A DNA stretch of 7,054 nt from JBCBKZ01 sp039026975 (GCA_039026975.1 JBCCLI010000349.1:1-7054); one strand, 5' to 3'; shown: positions 1 to 6,662, numbered from the stretch's first letter. Made by a program: numbers and translations. Notes: generated from the sequence alone by a model not told the origin.

Positions 1-253
1 CAATTCTCTCAGGTTTCTCACAGTTTATGAGCGTTGAAAATTCTTGTCGGAGCTGTGCAGGAATAGTAAAGAAGTCTTCATCCGTGACCTCGTAGGGGAG
101 CCTTTTAAGCCTAAAAGATTGGATACCTACTTGTTCTACCCGCCTGGGAATGGGAGATTTAGAGGCACAGTTTAGGTAGGTGATATGCGGTGGAAGGTCA
201 AATTCGCTTGAGAGTGAGGAGATTATTTGTTGGGGGGAGGGTACTGCGTTCAT
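1..253 (-). CDS. Class V PLP-dependent aminotransferase, N-terminal part (cut by window edge)
   Basis: The minus strand reads openly from an ATG at 253 to the window edge, giving 84 codons. The N-terminus carries YLNCASKSPIP (residues 26-36), then a segment with RLPYEVTDEDFF (51-62) and a helix ending in INCEKPERI (76-84). This order, a short lead then 'YLNxA..SP', matches the opening of Bacteroidota class V aminotransferases of the kynureninase/cysteine desulfurase fold. These are cytosolic PLP enzymes; the substrate cannot be told because the PLP lysine and the active-site region lie beyond the window. The start lies 40 bp after the stop of the PBP4-type gene on the same strand, with no terminator between them, so co-transcription is possible. 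No Shine-Dalgarno sequence is evident. Family assignment is from recalled resemblance of the N-terminus only. Confidence 0.82.
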   Translation of the reverse strand, partial: MNAVPSPQQIISSLSSEFDLPPHITYLNCASKSPIPRRVEQVGIQSFRLKRLPYEVTDEDFFTIPAQLRQEFSTLINCEKPERI

Positions 254-293
254 GCTGCTGGGTTAATACATGAACTTACAAATTATTTCAATT

Positions 294-1802
294 CTAGTTA
301 GAAAGCTTATTGAGTCTTGCCATTCTATCCATGAGTCCTACAATTCTTCTTTGTACTTGAGAATAAGACAGGTCATACTGGTTAAACATAATAGCAAATG
401 CAAGGGTGTTACCTCCTACGCTTTTAACGTAGCCTGTGTAAGCCCGGACGTTAGCTATAGAGCCTGACTTGGCATGTACCCTCCCTTCTGCATAGGTTCC
501 TTTTCCCGTCCGCTTTAGCGTCCCGCTTCTTCCCGCTACGGGAAGAGAGGCAAAAAAACTTTCTTTAACAGGTGACTGGTAAACCTTAGACAGAATATGT
601 GCCATGGCATAGGGACTCACTGAATTATTAGCAGACAGCCCACTTCCATCTTTTATTAAAATGGTAGACACATCTACTCCCTCACTTTTCCAGTAAGATG
701 TTAAGGTAGAAATACCGCGAGAGGTGCTTCCTCGTTTACGCTGTTTATTAGGTAAGGCTTTTAGAAGGGCCTCCGCATACATATTAATACTCCAGACATT
801 GGTTTCTTTCACAATATCTTTGAGCTTGGGAGAAAAGTGGGTGTAAATCAGCTTTCTGTCAGTTGGTAATGCATTCTGTTTAATGGTTTCTTGCCTTACA
901 GTGGTGGCTTTGCCAGATGTTACTACTTGCTGCTCAGCTAATGCTTCTTTCAGCATCCTGGCAGCAAAGAGTGATGGGTCTGGTACAGAGCCTTTGATAG
1001 TGAAAGAAGAAACTCCTGCTGGGATGGTACCCCTTAGGTACCTAAGATTAGTGTAGGGTGCTCCATAGATATAAGCATTATCTCCAGAACCTACTTTACC
1101 AGTAAGTACCTCATTAGAAAAGAGGATGTCTTCAATAAAGGGAACAGTCTTAATCACTGAGGTTTTCGCACCAGCGTAAGCACCGGGTTTAAATACAATT
1201 CTGTAAGTATTTTCAGCCATATTCAGACCGGCAGCACCTGCTCCATAATAATTACCCATGTCTGCCCATCCCCAGTCTCCCGGGGTAAGCTGGGAGTCAA
1301 AGGCCGTAGCATCCCCTATAATTCTTCCCTGTATACGCGCTATGCCGGAGGCTTTAATGATTTCTGCCCACCGGAAAAGTACTCTTTCCATGCCTTGCTC
1401 AGGAGAAAACCTATTACTACCTAAGCTGGGGTCTCCAGACCCTCTAATAAATAAGTCGCCTATTAAGGTTCCATCAGGCTGTAGCTTCCCTGCGTATTCT
1501 ATTTTAGTAGTAAAGGTGTGATCCGGCCCTAACATAGAGAGGGCCGTAGCGGTAGTCAGGGCTTTCATGGTAGAGGCAGTAGTCAAATTGTGTTGGGCAT
1601 GGTGCTCAGCCAGAAGCTTTCCGGACTCAGCATCCATGACACATATTCCCCAGTGGGTGTGTGCCAATGCGGGATCATTTTTCAGCTTTTTAATCTCAAG
1701 CTGAAGGGCACTTACTGTTTGTGAGTGAAGAGAAGGTAAGGAGAATGGGAATAAGTGTATCCAAAATAGAAATAAGAAGATACGCGGAAAAGTGAATTTC
1801 AT
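294..1802 (-). CDS. dacB: D-alanyl-D-alanine carboxypeptidase/endopeptidase (PBP4 type, peptidase S13)
   Basis: This is a 502-residue exported penicillin-binding protein that trims or cleaves peptide cross-links of peptidoglycan in the periplasm. A signal peptide is visible: a short basic start (MKFTFPR), a very hydrophobic stretch to about residue 24, and probable cleavage near SLHSQ. All three serine active-site motifs are present: SxxK as S77-T-M-K80, SxN as S338-I-N340, and KSG at 445-447 in place of KTG. Other S13 landmarks are FIRGSGDPSL (118-127) and DGSGLS (385-390). The long insert between the first two motifs and the total length fit the PBP4/DacB family. I chose the ATG at 1802; an in-frame TTG at 1817 would only add five residues ahead of the signal peptide. 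The gene may lead an operon with the aminotransferase. It appears intact. Confidence 0.93.
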   Translation of the reverse strand: MKFTFPRIFLFLFWIHLFPFSLPSLHSQTVSALQLEIKKLKNDPALAHTHWGICVMDAESGKLLAEHHAQHNLTTASTMKALTTATALSMLGPDHTFTTKIEYAGKLQPDGTLIGDLFIRGSGDPSLGSNRFSPEQGMERVLFRWAEIIKASGIARIQGRIIGDATAFDSQLTPGDWGWADMGNYYGAGAAGLNMAENTYRIVFKPGAYAGAKTSVIKTVPFIEDILFSNEVLTGKVGSGDNAYIYGAPYTNLRYLRGTIPAGVSSFTIKGSVPDPSLFAARMLKEALAEQQVVTSGKATTVRQETIKQNALPTDRKLIYTHFSPKLKDIVKETNVWSINMYAEALLKALPNKQRKRGSTSRGISTLTSYWKSEGVDVSTILIKDGSGLSANNSVSPYAMAHILSKVYQSPVKESFFASLPVAGRSGTLKRTGKGTYAEGRVHAKSGSIANVRAYTGYVKSVGGNTLAFAIMFNQYDLSYSQVQRRIVGLMDRMARLNKLSN

Positions 1803-2177
1803 AGTACGGTTTGCCAAATCACAAAGTACAACTGCTCTTGTTATTTAAGTAACGAGAAAGAGAAATCAAAAGTAAACAAAGTCCCTGCTAAAATTTAGGA
1901 ACTTAGTATGATTAATAAATCAAATTCTTTCAACATCCAAAAAATTCATAAGATAAAATCCTACTCGCAAAAATCATGTAAGAACAGTCAGGATAGCATC
2001 CTTTTCAGCTACCTACCGGGACTTAGATTTGCGTAGATTTACAGTAAGGAAATTATGAGGTTTTTAAGAATTTGCAGATAGATAGGAATCTATAATAAGT
2101 TGGCAGTTAAGAAGAAAGACGGGTCTATTAATAGATTTCTCCAAGTGTATATTTTCAGATAATTCACCGTAGTATTC
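1803..2177. other. Intergenic region between divergent PBP4-type and TonB-like genes
   Basis: This AT-rich gap of 375 bp separates two divergently read genes, so it must hold both promoters. I see no credible coding frame, RNA gene or repeat. A candidate -7 element for the PBP4-type gene is listed separately. For the plus-strand gene, TATATTTT at 2148-2155 resembles TAnnTTTG with the last base wrong, but no TTTG lies at the right distance upstream. A 10-bp perfect palindrome, CTATTAATAG at 2125-2134, sits 43 bp before the start; a site of this size could arise by chance. Confidence 0.5.
1867..1874 (-). promoter_or_regulatory. Candidate Bacteroidota -7 element for the PBP4-type gene
   Basis: Read on the minus strand this is TACTTTTG, an exact fit to the Bacteroidota -7 consensus TAnnTTTG. 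It lies about 65 bp upstream of the chosen ATG. I could not find a good TTTG -33 partner about 20 bp further upstream, so the call rests on the -7 box alone and could be chance in AT-rich DNA. Confidence 0.3.
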
Positions 2178-2603
2178 ATGAAAAAGAAGAAAGTTATATT
2201 AGCCGATTTGGATGAAATGGTCTTTGAAAACCGGGAGAGAACTTATGGGGCGTATCCCCTAAGAAAAAACTATCCTTGGCATCTAATTACTTCTTTAACG
2301 GTGGTCATGCATATCTTTTTAGTAGGCGTTACCTATCCAATCTGGTCTACCCATCTAAATGAGCGTGGTATTTACCTCGAGAATATTAAACCGTTATTTT
2401 CCCCTTTTCCGTACTTAGTTAATAATACTTCTGGCCTTTCTCATGAGAAAGAAAACACTGCTCCCACAGCGGCAGGAGTATGTATACTGGTAGATCCAGG
2501 CACTACCTTAAAAACACTTCCTTCCACTGAAACCTATTCCCGGCTTAATTTCTTTAGAGACAGGAAATACAGGTGCTCACAAAAAAAGGTAGAGAAAAGA
2601 TAA
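2178..2603 (+). CDS. TonB-like N-terminal protein lacking the TonB C-terminal domain (possible remnant)
   Basis: This encodes 141 residues. The N-terminus has LDEMVFENRERTYGAYPLRK (residues 11-30) followed by a single membrane helix at about 37-55. In Bacteroidota, a 'LDE-VF-NR-YGAY-LR' segment before one transmembrane helix is the usual start of a class of TonB energy transducers, which couple ExbB/ExbD to outer-membrane receptors. What is missing is also clear: there is no proline-rich periplasmic linker and no C-terminal TonB domain, and no frame before the next gene supplies one. Residues 60-141 are unlike TonB and end in a basic tail. An A-run at 2580-2587 near the end could be a frameshift site, but the other frame stops within a few codons. 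No exbB or exbD is nearby. It may be a decayed gene or a short diverged protein; I cannot decide. Confidence 0.6.
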   Translation: MKKKKVILADLDEMVFENRERTYGAYPLRKNYPWHLITSLTVVMHIFLVGVTYPIWSTHLNERGIYLENIKPLFSPFPYLVNNTSGLSHEKENTAPTAAGVCILVDPGTTLKTLPSTETYSRLNFFRDRKYRCSQKKVEKR

Positions 2604-2616
2604 TAACTGTATAGGC

Positions 2617-2638
2617 ATAAAGTATCCAGACACTTTAT
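2617..2638. repeat. Small inverted repeat after the TonB-like gene
   Basis: Arms ATAAAGT (2617-2623) and ACTTTAT (2632-2638) are perfect complements around an 8-base loop, 13 bp after the stop codon. The stem is AT-rich and no run of T follows, so it is at best a weak terminator. It could be a binding site. The rest of the 211-bp gap up to the VanZ-family gene shows no gene. Confidence 0.3.
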
Positions 2639-2763
2639 ACTGATCTGTTTTGGCTACTAGAGAGATTCCTTTCTCCATCAAATGAAAAATATGAAATCTC
2701 TGTTTGCGGTTTAGCTATCAATTTCAGCCTTTCAATACTATCTGTTTTCCAATTCTAAATTTA

Positions 2764-2795
2764 TTTGTTCTCTTCTGACAGAAAGGGCAGATTTG
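2764..2795 (+). promoter_or_regulatory. Candidate Bacteroidota promoter for the VanZ-family gene
   Basis: TTTG at 2764-2767 is followed, after 20 bases, by CAGATTTG at 2788-2795. The Bacteroidota housekeeping sigma factor is known to use TTTG near -33 and TAnnTTTG near -7 with about this spacing; only the first T of the -7 box differs here. Transcription would begin near 2800-2803, leaving a short leader of about 12-15 bases before the ATG at 2815. Confidence 0.45.
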
Positions 2796-2814
2796 TTAGC
2801 ATCAAGCAAGATAT

Positions 2815-3261
2815 ATGGTTAGCGTCCATCCACTACGGAAAAACTATTTCCAATGGCTACCCCTGCTTATCTGGATGAGTATTATCTTCTTTCTTTCTCA
2901 TCAACCCGCTGAAGAGTCTAAAGCACTGTCAGACTGGATGGTCTATTTACTTAATATTTTTCAGCTGGAGGTAGAAACCCTGGAGAGATGGAATATCCCT
3001 TTTCTGATCAGGAAGCTAGCACATTTCACGGTTTACGGGATTATGTTCCTGTTTGCCTATGTAGCCTGTATGGGAGCAGCTACCCGCAGGAGACAAGTGA
3101 CTACGGCTTTTATGATAACCCTTTTGTATGCCATCAGTGATGAGTTTCACCAGACATTCATTCCTGGAAGAGTAGGTCATTATTCTGATGTACTGGTAGA
3201 TATATCAGGAGCGATAGGGGCTTATTGGGTTCTTCAATTTTTTCGTTCCCGTTTAGGGTAG
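2815..3261 (+). CDS. VanZ-family integral membrane protein
   Basis: This is a complete 148-residue membrane protein. Family landmarks appear in order: FFLSHQPAEES at 25-35, RKLAHFTVYGIMF at 66-78, and DEFHQTFIPGR (109-119) followed by GHYSDVLVDISGAIGAY (121-137). Four membrane helices are likely, at about 13-28, 70-88, 95-108 and 126-143. The conserved histidines and acidic residues (H70, D109, E110, H112, D125, D129) lie at helix ends. VanZ gives low-level teicoplanin resistance in enterococci, but most chromosomal relatives, including small stand-alone ones like this, have no established function, so resistance should not be inferred. No van genes are nearby. The gene has its own likely promoter and is followed by the foldback element 49 bp after its stop. 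It looks intact. Confidence 0.93.
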   Translation: MVSVHPLRKNYFQWLPLLIWMSIIFFLSHQPAEESKALSDWMVYLLNIFQLEVETLERWNIPFLIRKLAHFTVYGIMFLFAYVACMGAATRRRQVTTAFMITLLYAISDEFHQTFIPGRVGHYSDVLVDISGAIGAYWVLQFFRSRLG

Positions 3262-3310
3262 TTCTGCATTATTCTCATTTATCCATTTGGTAAAATTATA
3301 CTAACTTTAA

Positions 3311-3470
3311 GACCATGTTTGAAATAGATAACTGTTAGAGGATCATTCTGGATTAAGGATTCTGGCAAGTTGGGTTTATGAAGAATAGCGAGCTATTGTG
3401 AATAAAACCAGCGAAGTTCAGGTTCCTCAAGCCTGGATTATCAGCATAAACTAGCGTTTCAAACATGGTC
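3311..3470. mobile_element. 160-bp foldback MITE-like element with TAA target duplication
   Basis: The ends GACCATGTTTGAAA (3311-3324) and TTTCAAACATGGTC (3457-3470) are perfect 14-bp inverted repeats. The element is flanked by TAA on both sides (3308-3310 and 3471-3473), as expected of a 3-bp target duplication. At the exact centre, AATAGC (3384-3389) and GCTATT (3392-3397) form an inner stem around GA, and the next bases outward, GGGTTTAT (3373-3379 region) and ATAAAACC, also pair with one mismatch. Weaker complementarity, offset by two bases, runs through the arms. The whole unit could therefore fold as one long bulged hairpin. It is too short to code for a transposase, so it would be moved in trans. 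Ends beginning GACC and a 3-bp TNA duplication suggest an IS5-type transposase, but that is inference. It sits between the VanZ-family gene and the E2 gene, 68 bp before the latter. Confidence 0.75.
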
Positions 3471-3538
3471 TAAGCCTTTCTAAAAGGAAATACCTTCTGT
3501 TATAAAAGAGCCATCACAATAATAACTAACATTTTTTC

Positions 3539-4786
3539 ATGATTTTAGAGATAAAAGTTCCCAGCCCAGGTGAATCCATCACCGAGGTAGAAATAGAAGC
3601 CTGGCTAGTAGAGAATGGGGCAGTGGTAGAAATGGATGATGAGTTAGCTGAAATTAACTCAGATAAAGCCACCCTCACGGTAAACGCAGAGGCAGCAGGT
3701 AAAATAGAAATCCTTGCAGAAGAGGGAGATACTGTAAATGTGGGTCAGGTTATAGGTAAGATAGATACGGAGGCTGCTCCTTCAGATGGGAATGGTGATG
3801 CTGCTCCCGCAGCGGAAGAAGAAAAGACCGCTGAACCAGCAATGGCCCCTTCCCCTACTACGGAAAGCTACGCTAAAGGACATCCATCTGTCTCCGCCCA
3901 AAAAATGATGAATGAAAAGGGAGTAGACCCTGCTTCAGTAGATGGAACAGGTAGGGGAGGAAGAATCACCAAAACAGATGTAGTTAATAAACTTAAAGAG
4001 CCTCCTACTCCTAAAGCTACCCCAAAAGAAGAAAAACCAGCAGCCAGACCTATCCCTGCTATGCCAGTAGTCAGTAATGGGGCAGCAAGAGGGGTAAGAA
4101 GAGAGAAAATGAGTGCCCTACGTCGGAAGATAGCTGAGCGGCTAGTTTCCGTAAAGAATGATACGGCTATGCTTACTACCTTTAATGAGGTAGATATGTC
4201 CGCCATCATGGATATGAGGAAAAAATATAAGGAGAAGTTCAAGGAAGTTCACGGGGTAGGGCTAGGCTTCATGTCATTCTTTACTAAGGCGGCTACCATG
4301 GCCTTGATGGAGTTTCCAGCCGTAAATGCACAGATAGATGGGAAAGAAATGGTTTTCCATGATTATGCAGATATAGGCATAGCGGTAAGTACAGGGAAAG
4401 GCTTAGTAGTTCCTGTGATCAGAGACGCCCATAAAATGAGCCTTTTCCAGATAGAACAGGCCGTTCTGCATTATGCTTTGAAAGCTAGAGAGAATAAAAT
4501 CTCCTTAGAGGATATGGAGGGAGGTACTTTTACCCTCACTAACGGAGGTATTTTTGGCTCTATGCTTTCTACCCCTATTATTAATCCTCCGCAGTCTGCC
4601 ATATTAGGGATGCATAATATTGTGCAAAGGCCAGTAGCCATAAATGGGCAGGTGGAAATCAGGCCTATCATGTACCTTGCCCTCTCATATGACCACAGAA
4701 TCATAGATGGGAAAGAAGCAGTTAGCTTTTTATATAGAATAAAAGAAAGACTAGAAGATCCTTCCAGAATGCTATTGGAAGTATAG
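3539..4786 (+). CDS. sucB: Dihydrolipoamide acyltransferase (E2) of a 2-oxo acid dehydrogenase, probably 2-oxoglutarate type
   Basis: This is the complete 415-residue core subunit that carries acyl groups on lipoate and transfers them to CoA. The order is standard. A single lipoyl domain spans residues 1-76 with the lipoylated lysine K43 in INSDKATLTV. An Ala/Pro/Glu-rich flexible linker follows (about 78-112). A peripheral subunit-binding domain (about 115-151, with GRGGRITKTDVV) docks E3 or E1. A second Pro-rich linker leads to the catalytic domain (about 183-415), which ends in LSYDHRIIDGKEAV with catalytic H386 and D390. One lipoyl domain and the opening VPSPGESITE favour 2-oxoglutarate dehydrogenase E2 (succinyltransferase, TCA cycle) over the pyruvate or branched-chain types, though a branched-chain role is not excluded. 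No E1 or E3 gene adjoins it. The foldback element lies just upstream, and an intrinsic terminator follows. Confidence 0.92.
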   Translation: MILEIKVPSPGESITEVEIEAWLVENGAVVEMDDELAEINSDKATLTVNAEAAGKIEILAEEGDTVNVGQVIGKIDTEAAPSDGNGDAAPAAEEEKTAEPAMAPSPTTESYAKGHPSVSAQKMMNEKGVDPASVDGTGRGGRITKTDVVNKLKEPPTPKATPKEEKPAARPIPAMPVVSNGAARGVRREKMSALRRKIAERLVSVKNDTAMLTTFNEVDMSAIMDMRKKYKEKFKEVHGVGLGFMSFFTKAATMALMEFPAVNAQIDGKEMVFHDYADIGIAVSTGKGLVVPVIRDAHKMSLFQIEQAVLHYALKARENKISLEDMEGGTFTLTNGGIFGSMLSTPIINPPQSAILGMHNIVQRPVAINGQVEIRPIMYLALSYDHRIIDGKEAVSFLYRIKERLEDPSRMLLEV

Positions 4787-4807
4787 AGAGCATATTTTCT
4801 AATGTAC

Positions 4808-4838
4808 CCTCCACTTGAAAATAAGTGGGGGTTTTTTT
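4808..4838 (+). terminator. Intrinsic terminator of the E2 gene
   Basis: CCTCCACTT (4808-4816) pairs with AAGTGGGGG (4823-4831) over 9 bp with one T-G pair and a 6-base loop, followed directly by seven T (4832-4838). It begins 22 bp after the E2 stop. On the minus strand no T-run follows the stem, so it acts in the plus direction only. Its last two T overlap the stop codon of the convergent gene. Confidence 0.87.
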
Positions 4839-5250
4839 ATACCATATGGGTATACAAAGCCTGAATGACTTTGAATGTCTTAGGATCAGCAAAAATTTGT
4901 TTCAGAGATTCCATGAAATCAGCCTCATTCCTCACTGTGTAAAGCGGCTTGTATTTCTGATCACTCCAAAAAATTTCTAATGGATATATGTCAAGCCCAT
5001 GTACCACGTAAAACAGCTCATATGAGTAGTTTTTTAACTGAGGAGCTATGATGACAAACTCATGCTTGATAGGATGAGTAGTCTCAAAGTAATTTCCGTT
5101 TGAGTCTGTTACGCTTGACTTGATAAAGGCATTAAGTATGTTGTCCGTATTGTTGGAAAGGAACTCTGCTTGTTCCTTTAGTACCATGGCAGGGGTACTG
5201 ATTTTAGTGAGATCGAGCTCGGGCCACAGATTCATTTTATTATTGTTCAT
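4837..5250 (-). CDS. Hypothetical protein, 137 residues
   Basis: I do not recognise this protein. It is read on the minus strand, converging on the E2 gene. It has no signal peptide or membrane helix and looks like a small soluble cytoplasmic protein. Visible features are an N-terminal stretch with LWPELDLTKISTPAMVLKEQ (residues 8-27), a central block of alternating hydrophobic and aromatic residues (about 64-95, including HEFVIIAPQL and YELFYVVHGL) that suggests beta strands, and a helical C-terminus (about 108-134). An in-frame ATG at 5235 (residue 6) is an alternative start. A poor -7-like box, TCATTTTG on the minus strand, lies at 5273-5280. The even composition and plausible fold argue for a real gene, but no function can be given. 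It has no obvious partner next to it. Confidence 0.7.
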   Translation of the reverse strand: MNNNKMNLWPELDLTKISTPAMVLKEQAEFLSNNTDNILNAFIKSSVTDSNGNYFETTHPIKHEFVIIAPQLKNYSYELFYVVHGLDIYPLEIFWSDQKYKPLYTVRNEADFMESLKQIFADPKTFKVIQALYTHMV

Positions 5251-5671
5251 CTAACCACATTAGGTTGTATAACAAAATGACTTAGTGATGGTGACTTACA
5301 CTGAAAGGTGATGACTGCACCACAAAGCAGATGGTATATTGAGGTACCTATTTCTGCTGCTAGTCAATTCCTGATACTGGGTAAATAACTTAAATGCTAA
5401 TGATTTATCTCCTGAATTGATTGCAAACTGGAATTATTTCCACACGAAAGGGTAGCATTCTCCCATCAACTAACCTTATATATTCACCGACCATATAGTC
5501 CAGCTACATAATTACAGATATGAAGTGGGTTCTCAAGCTAGAGGAAACGGTCTTTCTTACATATGGAAGGATTAAGAGAAACTCATAGAAATATGTCAGT
5601 ATATGGATTTTTTAAGCCACTTTTACTCCTGCGGACTTGTCTATTACAGCAGTCAAAAATATAGTTTACCT
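5251..5671. other. Intergenic region upstream of the DJ-1/PfpI gene
   Basis: This 421-bp gap lies between two divergently read genes and holds no coding frame I can defend. The only structures seen are a widely spaced inverted repeat, TCAATTC (5364-5370) and GAATTGA (5414-5420), and the weak -7-like box for the minus-strand gene at 5273-5280. No good TTTG/TAnnTTTG pair precedes the plus-strand gene. An in-frame ATG at 5603 opens into this gap but is probably not the real start. Confidence 0.5.
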
Positions 5672-6496
5672 ATGAAAAGAAGACAGATTATACTTCGTAC
5701 AGGGATCTCCTGGATATTAGGGATAAGTTTATTAGCGGGTGTATATGCCCAGGAGGGGGGCTCTCTTTTAGCCTATTACTGTCCTCCTTGTGGGATAAAT
5801 TGTGACACCCTTATCCATTCAGAAGCAGGTACTTGTGAGACTTGTGGAATGGAACTGGTCCAAAGCACCAGAGAAGAACAAATGGAGCAAATAGAGCAAT
5901 TTGGAAAAATGCGTATAGCCATGTACATACATCCGGGTATGGAAATCCTGGACTTTGCTGGGCCTGCTGAAGTATTTAAGGTAAGCGGGTTCGAGACCTA
6001 CACGGTAGGCCTAACGAAAGAGCCCATCATAAGTCAAGGCTTTATTAAAATAGTGCCAGAGTACAGTATAGAAGATTGTCCTAAGCCGGATATCATAGCT
6101 GTATTTGGAGGAAATGGGTGGAACGCTTCAGAGGATGAACGCATCCAAAAATGGCTTCAGGAAATGGCGCCTAAAGTAGACCATATCTATTCTGTTTGTA
6201 CAGGGGCTTTCTTCCTGGCAAAAGCAGGGTTACTAGATGGTCAGACAGCTACTACCTTCCATTCTTCCATAGAATCTCTCCGTGAAACAGCACCTATGGC
6301 AGAAATAGTGTCAGGCTATAAATATGTGGATAACGGGAAAATTATCACGGCAGCAGGTGTTTCTTCAGGCATAGAAGGCGCCCTCTATCTGGTAAGTAAG
6401 CTGAAGGGAGAAAAGAAGGCAAAATCTACTGCAGAATATATGGAGTACCAATGCTGGGGGAAGGAAGAACGCCTTATCCTGGCAGAGGAGAGGTAG
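5672..6496 (+). CDS. Exported DJ-1/PfpI-family protein with N-terminal cysteine-rich metal-binding module
   Basis: From the ATG at 5672 this gives 274 residues. That start puts a clear signal peptide at the front: KRRQ, a hydrophobic core, then VYA before QEGG with likely cleavage after residue 26. The in-frame ATG at 5603 would add 23 residues that bury the signal, so I reject it. Residues 35-63 form a small module with C37, C40, C44, H49, C55 and C58, ending CETCGMEL, which resembles the heavy-metal-binding modules ending 'C..CGM.L' in metal-efflux proteins. After a short Glu/Gln-rich helix (about 66-77) comes a DJ-1/PfpI domain (80-248): D94 in ILDFAGPAEVF, the nucleophile-elbow cysteine C176 in YSVCTGAF, and H197 in TATTFH. 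This arrangement is closest to the isonitrile hydratase and AraC-regulator branch of the superfamily. It probably acts in the periplasm; activity and substrate are unknown. Confidence 0.85.
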   Translation: MKRRQIILRTGISWILGISLLAGVYAQEGGSLLAYYCPPCGINCDTLIHSEAGTCETCGMELVQSTREEQMEQIEQFGKMRIAMYIHPGMEILDFAGPAEVFKVSGFETYTVGLTKEPIISQGFIKIVPEYSIEDCPKPDIIAVFGGNGWNASEDERIQKWLQEMAPKVDHIYSVCTGAFFLAKAGLLDGQTATTFHSSIESLRETAPMAEIVSGYKYVDNGKIITAAGVSSGIEGALYLVSKLKGEKKAKSTAEYMEYQCWGKEERLILAEER

Positions 6497-6563
6497 GATA
6501 TTGAATCCAGAATATCTGATTATTTGATGCTCATCTAATCCCTCAATACAAATGTGAAGTTGT

Positions 6564-6585
6564 AGGAGGGCTGGCCGTTCCTCCT
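6564..6585. repeat. Inverted repeat in the G-rich intergenic stretch
   Basis: AGGAGG (6564-6569) and CCTCCT (6580-6585) are perfect 6-bp arms around a 10-base loop. The stem is GC-rich. No T-run follows on either strand, so it is not a standard terminator. Confidence 0.4.
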
Positions 6586-6634
6586 CTGGTTGTGGGGGCA
6601 GGTAGAGATGCATTGGAGGGACAAAGCGTTTTTG

Positions 6635-6662
6635 GTTACTATTCTCGCATAAGAAAAGTAAC
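6635..6662. repeat. 11-bp imperfect hairpin in the intergenic stretch
   Basis: GTTACTATTCT (6635-6645) and AGAAAAGTAAC (6652-6662) pair at ten of eleven positions around a 6-base loop. No U-run follows on either strand. Four T precede it on the plus strand, giving AAAA beyond the stem on the minus strand. It could be a repeat-associated hairpin. Confidence 0.5.

Noticed and set aside
270..467. Plus-strand open frame of 65 codons
   Set aside because: It lies mostly antisense to the end of the PBP4-type gene, and its product has no recognisable features.
445..477. KSG in place of KTG in the PBP4-type protein as a defect
   Set aside because: Serine at this position is tolerated in penicillin-binding proteins, and the other two motifs are intact.
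1258..1521. Plus-strand open frame of 87 codons
   Set aside because: It is fully antisense to the PBP4-type coding region, which has clear catalytic motifs.
1803..1817. TTG start extending the PBP4-type protein by five residues
   Set aside because: The ATG at 1802 gives a normal signal peptide and needs no rare start codon.
2815..3261. Glycopeptide resistance role for the VanZ-family protein
   Set aside because: No other van genes are present, and chromosomal VanZ-like proteins of this kind are common without any shown link to resistance.
3868..4242. Minus-strand open frame of 124 codons with hydrophobic stretches
   Set aside because: It is antisense to the E2 linker and catalytic domain; its Ala/Leu/Ser richness mirrors the E2 codons.
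4471..4704. Minus-strand open frame of 77 codons
   Set aside because: It is antisense to the conserved catalytic domain of E2.
5603..5671. Upstream in-frame ATG for the DJ-1/PfpI gene
   Set aside because: The 23 added residues would put the signal peptide inside the protein, while the ATG at 5672 gives a standard exported N-terminus.
6365..6613. Minus-strand open frame of 82 codons overlapping the end of the DJ-1/PfpI gene
   Set aside because: Half of it is antisense to a well-supported gene and the rest crosses the hairpin-bearing intergenic stretch; no conserved motif or promoter is seen.
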